Part shown: piece after piece, positions 26,037-38,149 of the stretch
Numbering within the stretch: position 1 is the stretch's first letter
Layout of the letters: the number at the start of each line of letters is the position of its first letter
NCBI GenBank assembly: GCA_946807835.1
Contig: OX327684.1
Coordinates: 20,422,501-20,486,500 of the forward strand
DNA from: Ailanthus altissimus
Taxonomy: Eukaryota; Streptophyta; Magnoliopsida; Sapindales; Simaroubaceae
DNA length: 64,000 nt
Direction: 5' to 3'
Position numbers and translations under genes: made by a program
The notes under the pieces: generated by a model
Told to the model about the DNA's origin: nothing
The model's input: only the letters and a program-made list of their open reading frames with translations
Database searches by the model: none

Positions 26037-28298
26037 TGTTGGCGTTATGTACGTATGCGCTATACTACAGGTAATTGTATGTATTATTAAATAATTTAAT
26101 AATTGATATATCATACATGTAATGCAACAGAATTAATACATATTAAAATAATCTCATTACACTAATGAGATAGGGAACTCACCCTCAAAGTGTGCTTTGA
26201 ACAATTATAATTAGAGACATGGTGGACTTCTTCAAATTAAAATAGTAACTTTCTTTTTAAAATTGATAAAACAACTCTTACTTCAAAATTATATCTTAAA
26301 TTGAATGAAGCAACTCTTGTTTCAAAAATTATGTTTCGGATAATTTATTTTGCTTTTGCTTCTTGTTAACTATTTGCCAGACAAATACTTTCACAATTTG
26401 CACAAATTGAATTCTGTCTACCAATTTTAAATTCGGCCACCATTTATATAGCTATTTTGTTGTCCCTCTTTAGCCAATAACAGGAGAATCGATTGATAAA
26501 TGTGATGAGTGACAATGCAACAAGTTTGCTTAGTCAATTCCTTAATATGCGGTGGCTAATTCTCAAAAGTAATTAGTGGCAAATATTAGTAAAAAGACGT
26601 CACTTCAATCTTCAATATTTACACGTTGTTAGCTTTTGCTTTTGATTCATTTCATAATGTTAATAGCTAATGGAAATTAAACATTTGATGATGGTAAATT
26701 GACAAAATGAATCTCAAAACAAATAATTGGCATTTCATTGTTTAAAAGAAATTAATTCAATTTACCAAAATAATGACCGAATGCTTTATCTCTTTCTTTT
26801 TTCTTAATAAAATTTTATTTGTAAATGTTCAAATTAGTATCCATACAAATTATTGGCACAATTTAAAAATATATTAAATAAATAAAAATGTCAAGTTCCA
26901 CTTAAAAAATTTTTAAGTTTAAAACTTAAACTTTAATTATTCTCCGAGAAACTCTGAAATAATTAAATGGCTGATTAATTTAATTTAAATAAAATAACAA
27001 TTATTTCATTTAAATAGTAGTTACATCCACCAATGCCCATTTTAGTACCCATGCAAATTATTGACACAATTTGAAACATACACTAAATAGATAAAAGTGT
27101 CAAGTCTCACTTTGCACAATTTTAGGTTTAACACTTAAACCTTAACTACTCCCCGAAAGACCCTAAAATAAATTCATATTTTTTTAAAACTTCTTAGATC
27201 AAACAATTTGATCTGATGCACTACCCACGTGCGCAACGAGATTCCCTAGGTTCATACTCATTTTGTCTCACGAAATATTTTCATATGTCCATAATCGATG
27301 CCTCACACATACACACGTTATGGATAATACAAAATGGTGAGATAAACCATACAAGTTAAGGCTAATTCATATTCTTATAATCCTTCCGTCATTAATATCC
27401 TAGAAGAGCAGAGACATAGATCAACACCACCAAGTCCCCTATTGCTCAACCATAAACTTATCTCCTCAATTCATATTCTGATAAACATTATTCACAAACT
27501 CTTTTGCGATATTGTTTAAACCACGAAAAACTCTTTTACGGGTTTAAATGCTTATGGCAATAAGACTTCCTAGAATACAACCTTAGAGCATTTGGATATT
27601 TAACTCACCTATATGAGCTAGCGAATCCCATATCTACTTACACTGAACTCCATAAACATTAGAACACACCCAATGGTCAATCCATGAAAGGTCTCTGACA
27701 TGTGTGGAACCTAAGTATGATGGATCACTTATAAGCCCACCGTAGTGCTCAGGTCAAGGGACCACGAATACCACTTAACTTGAGAAGACCCTCCACTGAG
27801 GGATTTATAGAATATCTATTGGAGGTCTTCATTGAGTCTGTTCAGTATTCAGTTCTTACTAAATACATGTAAATTTATACGAACTTTCACTAAGCTCATG
27901 GTTTGTTAAGATTAACCATCTGGACTATCTAAATATAGATATACGCTGGTTTGCATAAATCGATTCCACTCGACAAACCCTGCATCGGTAAAAATAGATC
28001 AGGAACAAATAATTTGAGAATATACTTACACAATGACATTTTCTAGCAACACTTGCAACTTTTTGCAACTATGTCATTGTTAGTATATTCTGAGATTTTT
28101 GTCCCATTTCAAATAAGGTTCGAACCCTTTAGACTTGATTTGAACTCCTTCAGATCAATATAATGTTCAAAATGTTACAAGCATCTTACCTTAATAAAAA
28201 TAATTAGTGATTTAATGAAATATTGATTTTTTTGCATAAATATGAAATTATAATATTTATATAAAATTTGAGATGGCAAATGAGCACAAATCCTAATA
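26037..28298 (-). mobile_element. Solo copia LTR, - strand, nested in the + strand LTR
   Basis: The right end, read on the - strand, begins TATTAGGATTTGTGC and continues through the family landmarks (TGGACTTCCTAGAATAC region, GGTCCCTTGACC, GGTTCCACACATGTCAGAGACC). The left end is TGTTGGCG on the + strand. The length is 2262 bp. The flanks are ATATT (26032-26036) and GTATT (28299-28303), one transition apart. The part 26150-27150 matches the other copies less well, so this LTR belongs to a diverged subfamily. Confidence 0.7.
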
Positions 28299-28831
28299 GT
28301 ATTAACCTCAGCTCGTATAGTTTAATACGCCGTTCTGTAATTTTTGTAACGTGTAGTGGGGCATCATTTACGAACTTACTGAAGAGTTCTGTAAGACAAA
28401 TAGGTATGAACTTAGGAAGTTTCACAATATGAAGTTTACTTGTTGAGCACTGGGGTGGCGCACCGGGTCAAACAATTAGATCTGAAAAAATTTTAAAAAG
28501 TAAGAATTGTTTCAAGATCTCTCACGAAGCTAACGGGCTTAAATATTAAACCCAAAAAGTTGACAAATGACAATTGATGACGTACCAGTACTTGCCACCT
28601 CATGCCAAAATATATTGATACTTGTCAATGGAAGGCAAGATGATGTCTTACAAGTGCTTGACAAGTGGCTAGAAGCAAATGCCACACTTATTAAATAAAG
28701 GACACATATTTTAATAACCATGAGCTATGACAAAATTGCAAAGTTTATGCAATTTAAAATACTAACAAAGTGCATCTGTCAATTTGGTAATCGAATTGCC
28801 ACAATAAATTAATGAAAGACACATGTTCTTT

Positions 28832-30810
28832 TGATAAGTGTATTTTATACATCATAATCTATCTCTTCTAAACTTAATAATTGCTTACTTTAAATAAGAA
28901 TATATGGCTTTTATATGTATTAATTTTAGTTTATAGGTTTCAAGTTAATGGAGCTATTTAAAATGAATATTTAAAGAAAACAAGCAAAAAATTCAAATGC
29001 TACAAGGTAATGAACAGTTGATGTGAACAGTACAGAGCTACTGTGCAATGAATAGTGTATATGCTACAGTGCAATTGTTATAGTTCCAATACAGTATTTG
29101 GCGCCAAGGTGCCAAAACGTTGTGCTCGGGTGCCAAATCAGGCAAAATGCTTGGCGTCCGGGCACTAAAAAGTAGTGCCCAGACGCCACCACCTATTTTA
29201 AACCTCTATATCTTATCCTAATTTAAAACTTATAAATACTACCCTTTCTTACATCATCAAAGGGAGGCACGAAAATTACAAACAAGAACAAGACTTGAGC
29301 TCAAATTAGAAAAAAAGAAATGATGTCTCCAAGGTTTCTTGAGTATCATTGAAGACATTTAAGAAATTGAAACCTTAGAGACATCCCCAAATTTGGTTTT
29401 CTTTTTCTTTTCTTTATTTTTCTCTTTTGTTTAAAATTTTAATTATGAACATTGCTTAAATGAGTTGTATCTATGGATTTCTTGATAATTTTAGTTATGG
29501 TTGAATTTGTATGTGATTAAACTTGAATTCTAAGGCTTGATGTAGTTTTATATATATTATGTTTGGATGATTTAGTATATTTTCGTATAATCCATTTATA
29601 TTTCTCTATGCTTAATGCTTCCAATTGATTGGAAAATAAATTTATTGTTGTGAATTTATGGATAGATGCTTGGGAGAGCTTGACCCATTTATTAGATTTG
29701 GAAAACATAGCCTTAGGTTGGTATTGAGTTGGGAGGCTAATAACACTTAGGTAATTATCATGATTTTCTCAAAGATTGCATGTGGTGCACACTAAGTGTT
29801 TGATAAAATGTTTGAGAACTTAGGGTGTGACATTATGCCTAAGATTCCATTTGATGCTTGGGAGAGGTAATGGGATTAATCTTTGGGTAATCAATTTAAA
29901 GGTTGCATAATGCGTGTATAGGTAAACAGGTTAAATATGGATATCAACTTGAATATGTATGCATAGTATCTCATTCGGCACTCAGGAGAGGGAATGAGAT
30001 TAGTCTTAATCCCTTGATTAATGAATAAAAAAATGCTAAATAGGAAGAGCATAAGAAGAATAGAATGAAATCAACACTCTAGAATCCCATTTGTATAGAA
30101 TTCACCATATCGCAAGATTATCATTTTGTTGTTAGATTATATGTTCTAGACCTTGATGGAACTCTATGGAACAATATGTGTTGATGTTGTTATGTGATTA
30201 ATGACTATTTTGTGTTATTTATTTATATTTTTTATGTGCTTAATGCTTCTAATTGCATTAGAAAATGGATTGGATGAGTTAAATATTTGGGTTATGTGCT
30301 TGAAAAAATTTAATCCATATGTTGATTGTAAAAAGCATAGCTTTGAGTTTGTTGAGTTAGAAGACTAATGAACTTAAGATAGTCACATAAGGGTAGATTA
30401 ATGCGTGTATGTATAACAGGTTAGATAGGATATCAACTTAGTTTTATGTGCATAGAGTCTTATTCAGCACTCGGGAGATGGAATGAGATTAATCATACAT
30501 GATTGCATAAAATTAGTTGTTGATCACTAATGACAAAGACCATAGCAACCATAGAAGGAAATCAAGTCCCTAGAACCCCATTACCATAGATCTCTCATAT
30601 CTTTATTTTACCAAGTTATTTAGTTTTAAGTTTTTTTTAATTTAATAATTCATCTTACCCTTTAAATTAGCCTAGATAAAGTTAGGTTGCCAACATCATA
30701 ATAATTAGCATTAATTTAGGACACAATGCTCGTGGGAATAATACTCACTCATCACTTTATTACTTGCTCACTACTCGTGCACTTATAGTTATAATTCGCT
30801 TGTGTATAAT
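28832..30810 (+). mobile_element. About 2.0 kb repeat (copy A), LTR-like, unclassified
   Basis: This is a sister of the repeat at 50018-52255. Shared landmarks: the start TGATAAGTG, a region with GCTACAGTGCA, a TATAAATA box at 29231, the hairpin at 29322-29385, ATGTTTGGATGATTTAGTAT, two internal blocks with CATTCGGCACTC-like sequence, GTTAGGTTGCCAACATC, and a final block with TTAGGACACAAT...CGTGCACTT. The last block resembles the 3' part of LTRs of large plant gypsy (Athila/Ogre-type) elements, from memory. TCTTT flanks both sides (28827-28831, 30811-30815), but the right boundary is uncertain. No coding capacity is seen. Confidence 0.6.
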
Positions 30811-31271
30811 TCTTTAAAAGCAAAATATGTATATTATATTACAAATTGTTTGCAATATAGAATGGCTTGTGTTTAAGTGTAGCATTTGAGAATTGTGAAT
30901 TAATTTGTAAGTGTTACAAATTAAAAGAAAATTCAACAACTATCAAAAACAAAAGAAAAGGTTTCTTTTGGCTGAGAGACAAAGATGAAGTCAAGAGTTG
31001 CTTCTAGTCAATTCTAGCTTAAATTCAAGACTACCATTTTAGCTCAAATAATTCTACTGGCATTTCTGGAATAAAATTGTTTAGAGTATAACTTTAGGAT
31101 GAGTTTTTAATTCTCTCAGTGTAGCAAACTTGCATTCGGAATGTGAATATTATAATAGAAAATTAGATTTTTACTTTTGCTGTGTTGAATTGTATGTGAG
31201 ACATGTAATTATTAAAATTAAAAATTGTAATATACACATATGCATCCTACCATAAGAACACTTACAATAAG

Positions 31272-32520
31272 GTCTCAGGGTCATATTAATTTCATGCGGC
31301 TTTTTTTTTTACCAGAGTTCAAATATAGTGGTATGGACATTATGTATTTCTACCTTCGAGTGATAAATGGTAATGAATCTCTAAATGTTCTTGATAAGAT
31401 TAAAGTGGTGTTGATTCTAAAAATTACTTCACCGACTTCGGTTAAAGATTTCTGACCAATTAGTCTTTGTATTGTCCTATATAAGATAGTAGCTAAGGTT
31501 CTTGTCAATCGACTGAAGCTATTATTGCCTGAGGTAATATCTATAAACCAAAGTGTTGAGGTAATATCTATGCTTGTAATAAAAAATAAGCTAAACTCAC
31601 ATTTATTCTAAGAATATCTGCAAATTTAGGATGTTAAATCTCACTGATTCAAAAGAATGCCGAGAAATAATAAAGAACACTCAAATTAAGAGTTTCATAA
31701 CTGAATAATCAAAATAACAAGCTTTTTCTAATGTTACAAAAGAGATATATTTATAATAACAATTAATTATTCTAAACTTACTTAAATAAGACTTTTTATT
31801 GAATTAGGAATATGATCACATAATTATTACATTAATAAAATATTAAAAGAAAATAAATTAAAATATGACTCAAACTAATTAAGGCATTTCTAAAAATTAT
31901 AAATTCTAATTTGATTAGGAATTTTTATAGTTATGAAACTGCATCAAGTGCTTTTCTTTCGGATAGATTAATTTCTAATAATATAATTGTTAGTTTTAAG
32001 CTTATGCATTCTCTCCATTGGAGGCGTTATGACAATGTTGGATTTATGGTCTTGAAATTAAACACGAGTAAGATCTATGACAAAGTTAAATGAAATTTTC
32101 TCTTGTTTATACTCAACTGCTTAGGGTTTTCAGAATATTAGGTAAGCCTTATTTATATTTATCTTTCCACAGTTGAGTTTTCCTATATATCTTTTCTTGG
32201 TTTGAGCAAGGACGTCCATTGTCATCATATCTTTTCTTGGTCTGTGTCGAGGGTTTCTCTTATTTGTTTAATAGAGCGGAAGGTTTAAAGGAGTTTAGTG
32301 AAATTGCCTGTTCACATAATGGTCTGCGAGTTAATAATCCGTTATTTGTAGATGAGACTAATTTTTGTCGATTCACAAATTGTTCTTCAAGTAAAGACAT
32401 AATTACCTCTCATGAGGAGGTTTCAGGGCAACAAATTAATTTGCAAAATTCAACAGTTACTTTTAGCCATAATACTGAGGATGGTTAGCGGGCTATTTGG
32501 CTTTGTTGGGTTTCTCATAC
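31272..32520 (+). pseudogene. LINE reverse transcriptase remnant
   Basis: After the copia LTR, the frame resumes with the PGPDGFHALFF-like motif (31276-31310), then VLILKITSPTSVKDF followed, past a stop, by PISLCIVLYKIVAKVLVNRLK, the conserved RT start of plant LINEs. After the 390 bp insert it continues SAFLSDRLISNNIIVSFKLMH and ..LKLNTSKIYDKVK. At 32219 come SYLFLVCVEGFSYLFNRAE, then the catalytic-site region NNPLFVDETNFCRFT, where the canonical FADD is FVDE. The loss of the aspartates and the stops show that it is inactive. Confidence 0.85.
31556..31945. mobile_element. 390 bp AT-rich insert in the LINE RT
   Basis: The insert lies between two perfect AAGTG copies (31551-31555 and 31946-31950), exactly inside the conserved NQSAF motif of the RT. 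Its first 15 bases after one T (31557-31571) repeat LINE sequence at 31530-31544. It has no coding capacity and no obvious terminal inverted repeats, and I do not recognise the family. It could be a small LTR-derived or other non-autonomous element, or repair filler. Confidence 0.6.
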
Positions 32521-34445
32521 TAAGCTCATGGACGCTACCTCGGATTCCCCTCTATCATTGAAAAAAATAACAGATTTATTTTCCAGTATATTATTGACCG
32601 GGTCTAACGCCGACTTAACTAGTGAAAAATTAAGTTCTTTTTTCTGTCGGTGGTATGGCAATGCTTATTGAGTCTATTATGCAAGCAATCCCCACATATG
32701 CAATGTCTATCTTTCGGTTGCTGTCCTTAGTTCTCGATAAGTTAACTTCCTTGAATAGACAGTTTGGTGGGGCCACAATGGTGCAGTTGCAAAAATAAAT
32801 TGGCTCAAATGAGATTTAGTTTGCCTATTCAACTAAGATGGTAGCCTGGAATTAAGGGTTTGGCTTTGTTAAATAAAGCTTTGTTACCGAAGCAAGGGTG
32901 GCACATTCTTAGTAACCCCAATTCCCTAGCTTCTAGATTTTTGAAATGTAAGTATTTTCTATAACAGTCTTTTTTTTTTTGGAAGCATCCAAGGGTTATA
33001 GTGAGTCTTTCTTATGGCATAGCCTTATGTAAGGGAGGGTTCTATTACAAGTTGGGGTTAGACTGTGTGTTCGAGATGGGACTTCTATTACTTTATTTTC
33101 AGATCCTTAGATTCCAAGTCCCCTACTTGGTAACGATATATATAAAGTTTTGGATGTACTTTTTCCTAGTGGTGGTTGAAATTTACCTCTTCTCCAATCT
33201 TTGTTGTGGGTAGTGGATGTGAACTTGATATTTTCTATCCCAAAGAGAATTTTGGAGGCTCTGGCACCATAATACTTTGGAGATTTTTTCTATTAAATCT
33301 GCTTATCATGTGGGTGTTGTTATGAGAGAAAGTATAGGTGGCATTGGTATCTCTCCTCTGAGACCATGGTGGAGGAGGCTTTAGGGTTTGAATATACCAT
33401 CTAAGATCAAGTTTTTTTTTTTTATGTGAAGGGCTATTCTAAATTTGTTCCCTACTAACTTAAACTTGGCTCTTCGAGGGATGGACATTTCTAGGTAGTG
33501 TCGTCAGTGTATAGATGGAGAGGAATCGGTGTTGCAGGTGCTTTTTACATGCTCATTCTAAGCCAAGTGTGGGAACTAAGTACATTTACGAGTAAGCTAT
33601 TGAGTTCCATAAGGAAGTCAGTTTAATGAGATGATTTTTGAGATGGTGTGGGATTTTTCTCTTGGAGATGTGGAAAGACTCTGCATAATGTTGTGGACAT
33701 GTTGGACTGCTCGGAATAGGATGATTTTTCATAATGTGGCTACTGATCCGCGACAGGCCATTGATTCAGCAGGGTTCATGCTATACAAATTTCAGGCTGT
33801 GAAGGCTGTTTCATGGAACTAAAACTACGTAAGACCTTGGTGATGTTTATTTTGAGATCTCCGCAGGTTTGCATTCTCATGAGCTAGATTCTAGTGATAG
33901 CTCTCTTCCAGTATGTTCGCAACAGTGGTCTCCTCTAGCAGCAGGATGATTCAATTCAAACTTTGATGCAACATTTAATTCTAAAAGTTAGTCGGTTGGC
34001 TTGGGTATAGTGATCCGGGATGATTTAGGCATGGTTTATTTTTCTTATGCTAAAACTTTAGTTGGGATATTTTACCCTTTAACTGTTGAATGCTTGGCTT
34101 TATTTTATGGAGTGTTTTTGGCTGTTGCTAATATGTGTTCCATAGACATTATTGAGGTTGATTGCCTTAATATTGTTCAGGTATTAAATATGCAATCTTT
34201 CTCAGGTGCCGGGCATGATATTCTTTCTTTTGTTTTTCATCAACTAAATGATATGAAGGATGTTTCTTACTCTTTTGTTAGGCGCAATGGAAATGTTATG
34301 GCTCACCTTTTGGCTAAACATGTAGTTTTCAATTATGTTGATAAGAGTATGGTTGCATTTTATGCTACTTTTTTTTTTTTAGAAGTTATTGTATTTTTGC
34401 TGATTGTCTTCTTCAATAATAATATATGTTTGTCTTTCAAAAAAA
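32521..34445 (+). pseudogene. LINE ORF2 C-terminal part with RNase H domain and poly(A) end
   Basis: Following the RT are thumb-region pieces (near 32750-32800, WWGHNGAVAKINW), a zinc-binding reverse transcriptase region (33270-33600), a WTCWTARNRMIFHN block (33694-33741) and an RNase H domain at 34001-34320 (GIVIRDDLGMVYFS, LTVECLALFYGV, VDCLNIVQVLN, FVRRNGNVMAHLLAKH). The RNase H reading frame is open for about 150 codons. The element ends with TTTGTCTTTC followed by a short A-run (34439-34445), the usual 3' end of plant LINEs. Confidence 0.8.
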
Positions 34446-36024
34446 TATGCTAACAGCTATCTCCATTGACCATTGTACCCTTGTTCTATTCAAGTTTGAC
34501 CATTACAATATAAAGCTGTTACCTGTGTGACTTAATAATCAAAATTATTTTAGTCTTTTTCGGTAGGAATTGAGGACTTATTTAATATAATTGAACAAGG
34601 TACGTTCTTAATTAAAAGGCATCAAAAAAATATGTGGCCTCAATGTTATTATCCATATGATTTGTAGTGGTAGCTTTTTTTTTTTCAAACTTGTAATGGG
34701 AGTCTTGTCAATAAAAAGTTGATACGATAACGATAATTTTTATTAAAATAAAATCATATACACAATGATTAATTTAAGAATTTTTTTTTCATTTCTGATG
34801 AATTATATTTAGAAATACTTTTTAAAAAAAAATACAATTTAAATACTTAAGTTACGATTAATGTCATTTTGTTTTTTAAAATACCTTATGTAATACTTGA
34901 ATATAAAGTGTTTTATATTAGTTTTATCATATTTTGGCAATTTTTATTGTGCCAAAGACATCAAATATAACTTTTTCCTTTTATTAAATGGGAAGGGAAT
35001 AATTTTAAGTCTTAATTTACTAGCCAATTCTATTTTAATATAACAAGTCCGGCAGAATATTGGTCACGTCATCACAAGATTTGAATAATTTGTTGATATC
35101 GAGTAAATTAAAAGCAAATAAAATGTTGTGATTTGTGAATGATGACTGTTGGATCATTACTAAATTGGCTCAATCAGCACACCCCATTTATGAATTAATG
35201 ATAGACCTTTTTAAAGATATTGGCCCAATTTAATATAAACGGACTTGATATATCCTTACTCATAGCCCAATATTTTCAAAAGGCTTGGATCTGGGTTTTC
35301 TGCCTATGAATAAGTAAAATCCAATCCATTAACTTGTAAGTATTTCTTTAAAAGGGAAGGAAATATGCGGGAATAAGGAAACAAGTTTGAAATTGATTGT
35401 TTGTTATTTTTTAATTACAATTTTTGAGTTCAAGCATGATTAAAAAATTCTAATTCAACTTTATTTCTTCTGAATACATTGCATTGTTCATGCTTTTCAC
35501 GAGTACATAAATTCTATTTAGAATTTGATTTTACCATTATATAATCATAATATTTTTTCATTGGTTGTTCATTTAACTTAGTTCAATTCAAACATTCATA
35601 AGACAATAAAAATATTCTTTGAAAGCATCCTCAAGCATTCAACCATTTTCTTGTTTGCCTTATAAACACTCACTCTATATATAACACTTATTTTTTAATT
35701 AACATTGACTTTAACATCAAAATATATTTTTTTTAATAAGAAAACGGTGTTATTTTTCTAGATCCAAGAGAGTATGAGGTTAGATAAAAGGAAGATGGTG
35801 GTATTTCAAAGAATTTTCAAAAAAGTTAAAAGGAAATGAGATAATTTCTTAAAGTGTTGAACCTGGGAACTTCAACAACTAAGAAAGAAAATTAAAGAAA
35901 ATATCTTTATATTAGATCACAATTTTGAGGAAATTTTTTCATTAAATTAAAATTGATAATTAAAAAAATGAGAGAGGGGATTTAAATTCAAAACTCAATA
36001 TTAATTAAGAGGAGTAATTACTAT
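34446..36024. other. AT-rich spacer
   Basis: No gene or recognisable repeat was found. The region is rich in A and T runs, and the frames are short and without similarity. Confidence 0.5.
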
Positions 36025-36520
36025 TAGAGTAAGAGTAATCTACACTTCTCAAATTATATCTCAAATTTGCTATCTTAAATTGATGTGTTAAACATTCATT
36101 AGGTGGTAAAATGTGTAAATTTCAAAATCATCCATTACACTATTTTACCACCCAATAGTTACTTGACACATTATTTAAGATGAAAAAATTTAGGATACCA
36201 TTTAGAAAGTGTAGCATTATTCTTAGAATTAGAGTAATACTATACTTCTTAAATTGTATCTCAAATGATGTGTCAAATAATTATTGGGTGGTTAAATGAT
36301 GCAACTTCTAAAATTACTCATTACACCATTTCACTACTCAATAATTGTTTGACACATTATTTGAGTGAAAAAATTTTGGGATATTATTTGAAAAGTGTAG
36401 TATTATTTTTAATATTAAATTATGAATAATACTTGATACCCCGAATAGTATGCCAAAATTTTCCATCCTAAATAATGTATCAAGCAATCATTGGAGGATG
36501 AAATAATGTAATGAGTAATT
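36025..36520. repeat. Cluster of two to three fold-back MITE-like repeats
   Basis: Two adjacent units (about 36025-36225 and 36229-36412) share the order AGAGTAAT..TACACTTCT, ATATCTCAAAT, GATGTGT(T/C)AAA, then a loop with TCATTACACCATTT, then the inverted arm with GACACATTATTT and AGTGTAG(C/T)ATTATT. In each the two arms are complementary over most of their length (about 80 bp), giving a hairpin of about 190-200 bp. A third, partial copy follows at about 36430-36520. No open frame is present. Target duplications cannot be assigned because the units abut. Confidence 0.7.
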
Positions 36521-36887
36521 TTTTAATAGAAAAATAATATTTAAACCCCCCAAGTTATAGTGAAATTAACAGATTACTCACCCAATTTTTAAAATTACCC
36601 ATCTATACCACATTTGTTAATTTTTTCTGTTAAATTGGATGAAAATGTTACAATTACTATAATACTTTTGATTGCCCTTGACTAACAGTTGACTAATATT
36701 GACTAGCATTGACTAGTGTTAACTGGTTGTTAATCAGTGACAAATGGTGATTTAACTTAAAATTGACATTATCAAACTCAAAATTTCGTGATTTATACAA
36801 TGGTGAAATTTTTTTTATCAATAGAGTACCATAAAAGTACCAAAAGTGAAGAAAATATAGTGAGAGGGGGGCAGCCACCGTTATTCC
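36521..36887. other. Spacer before the copia element
   Basis: No gene is supported. The stretch contains short tandem TTGACTA-type repeats (36678-36730) and the 5' target-site copy ATTCC (36883-36887) of the following element. Confidence 0.4.
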
Positions 36888-38013
36888 TGTTGAAATTTGT
36901 GCTTACGTGCCATTCATTTATGTATGAATATTTGTTTAATATTTACACTAGTATGTAGGGCATCATTCACGGACGTATGAAGGAGTTCCATATGACAATT
37001 CAACCGTGGACTTAGAGAGTCTCACAATATAAAGTGTACTCATTGTGCTCTTTGGCAGCATTATGGATTGAACAGTTCAATCCAAAAAATTCCAGCAAAC
37101 TGAAAATATATTTCAGGATTTCTCGGGTTGTGCACTTGTCTAAACTTAAATGTTAAGTACATCACTTAATTAGTTGACAAGAGTTGTTAATTAAGTAGAT
37201 GTTAACAAGTGACACAATTTTGTTTCATGAATATTTTACCATGAATACATTAACCATGTTAGTAAAATTAAAAAAAACTAAATATAAATTATTCAAATAG
37301 TTTTTGAATAATTAAATAAATATTATTTAAATAAATAAAATATCTTTTTTATTTATTTATTATTTTATTCTTAAGTGGAAGACATACCTGATTTGAGAAA
37401 TATAAATTAAATTAAGTGGAGCAACATTTTGTAGAATTAATGGTCAATTTTATTAGACCATTAAAAATGGCCATCAAAAATTATTTTTGATTGTTGGCCA
37501 CTTAACCTAAATTTTGTAGAGCACTTGTGAAGTGGTTAGAGCACCAAAAATGGTGTGAATTCATTTTAATTAACAATGATGAAGCAAAAATTCGTGCAAG
37601 GAAAGAGAGCATTGAAGAGAGTTTTCTTTGAATAAAGAGTTATGAGAAAAACTAAAGAGAAAGAAAAATAAATTTCTCTTATTTTTCTTTCAAGAAACAA
37701 AATTTTATTGCTTAAAATTTAATTACTGCTATTATAACTTCACAATCCCACCGGATTGTTATGAACTAGAATTGAATAATAGTGCACTTCAAGGTAAGCT
37801 CAAAGTTGGAGCTAAGAAAAATTCGAAATTGAAATCTTCACCAAAGGTCTTCAAATGTATGTTTCTATAATCTTAAGTTGTTAATAATTTAAGTTACATG
37901 TGTATATGTTGATTACATGCTTAATTCCTCTGCGAAATTTGTGTATATGATACATGTATTTAGTTTTTTAACATGTACACAATCACATGCATACACCCTA
38001 AAATATGTTAACA
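36888..38013 (+). repeat. 5' LTR with an internal deletion of about 1 kb
   Basis: It begins TGTTGAAATTTGTGC and ends GTTAACA. It matches the 3' LTR start up to ACTAGTA (36952) and then continues directly with the region equivalent to about 44270 (GGGCATCATTCACGG). About 960 bp present in the 3' LTR and in the LTR at 492 are absent. Confidence 0.85.
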
Positions 38014-38149
38014 AGTAGTATCGGAGCATTTTTTTGTGTTTCTAGGTTGTTGAAGTGTTATATGAAGTGTTTATAATGCCTAGAAGTAGTGAAAATTGCA
38101 TTTTAAAGTGTTTAAAGTATAAAAAAATTATTTTTGTCAAAAAAGATTG

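Larger units (their letters stand above)
22939..31266 (+). mobile_element. Solo copia LTR in LINE ORF2, itself carrying three insertions
   Basis: Copia-family LTR sequence occurs in four pieces in one orientation: 22939-23174 (start TGTTAG, with TTTAGATCAATGCTAAGAGTT), 25740-26036, 28299-28831 (GTAGTGGGGCATCATTTACG) and 30816-31266 (ending CTTACA). The gaps hold other repeats. The outer ends are flanked by ACAAG (22934-22938) and ATAAG (31267-31271), one transition apart. Removing the span plus one flank copy rejoins the LINE reverse transcriptase frame at its conserved PTKAPGPDG-like motif. The remaining LTR length is about 1.5 kb, with about 0.4 kb missing next to the first nested insert. 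The last piece is divergent and assigned mainly by position and its similarity to the 26037 copy. Confidence 0.7.
14650..34445 (+). mobile_element. L1-type LINE, degenerate, split by four insertions
   Basis: Pieces of one plant L1-like retrotransposon occur in order on the + strand: ORF1 with a DUF4283-like gag and CCHC remnant (about 14840-15524 and 18079-18830), ORF2 start (18831), endonuclease (21630-22938), reverse transcriptase (31272-32500), zinc-binding region and RNase H (33000-34330), and an A-run at 34439-34445. Subtracting the insertions 15530-18073, 18855-21624, 22939-31266 and 31556-31945, each with one target duplication, leaves about 5.7 kb, a normal LINE length. Reading resumes at the same codon across the three insertions that lie in ORF2. 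Stops and frameshifts throughout show that it is long dead. The 5' end is approximate, and no target duplication of the LINE itself was found. Confidence 0.85.
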
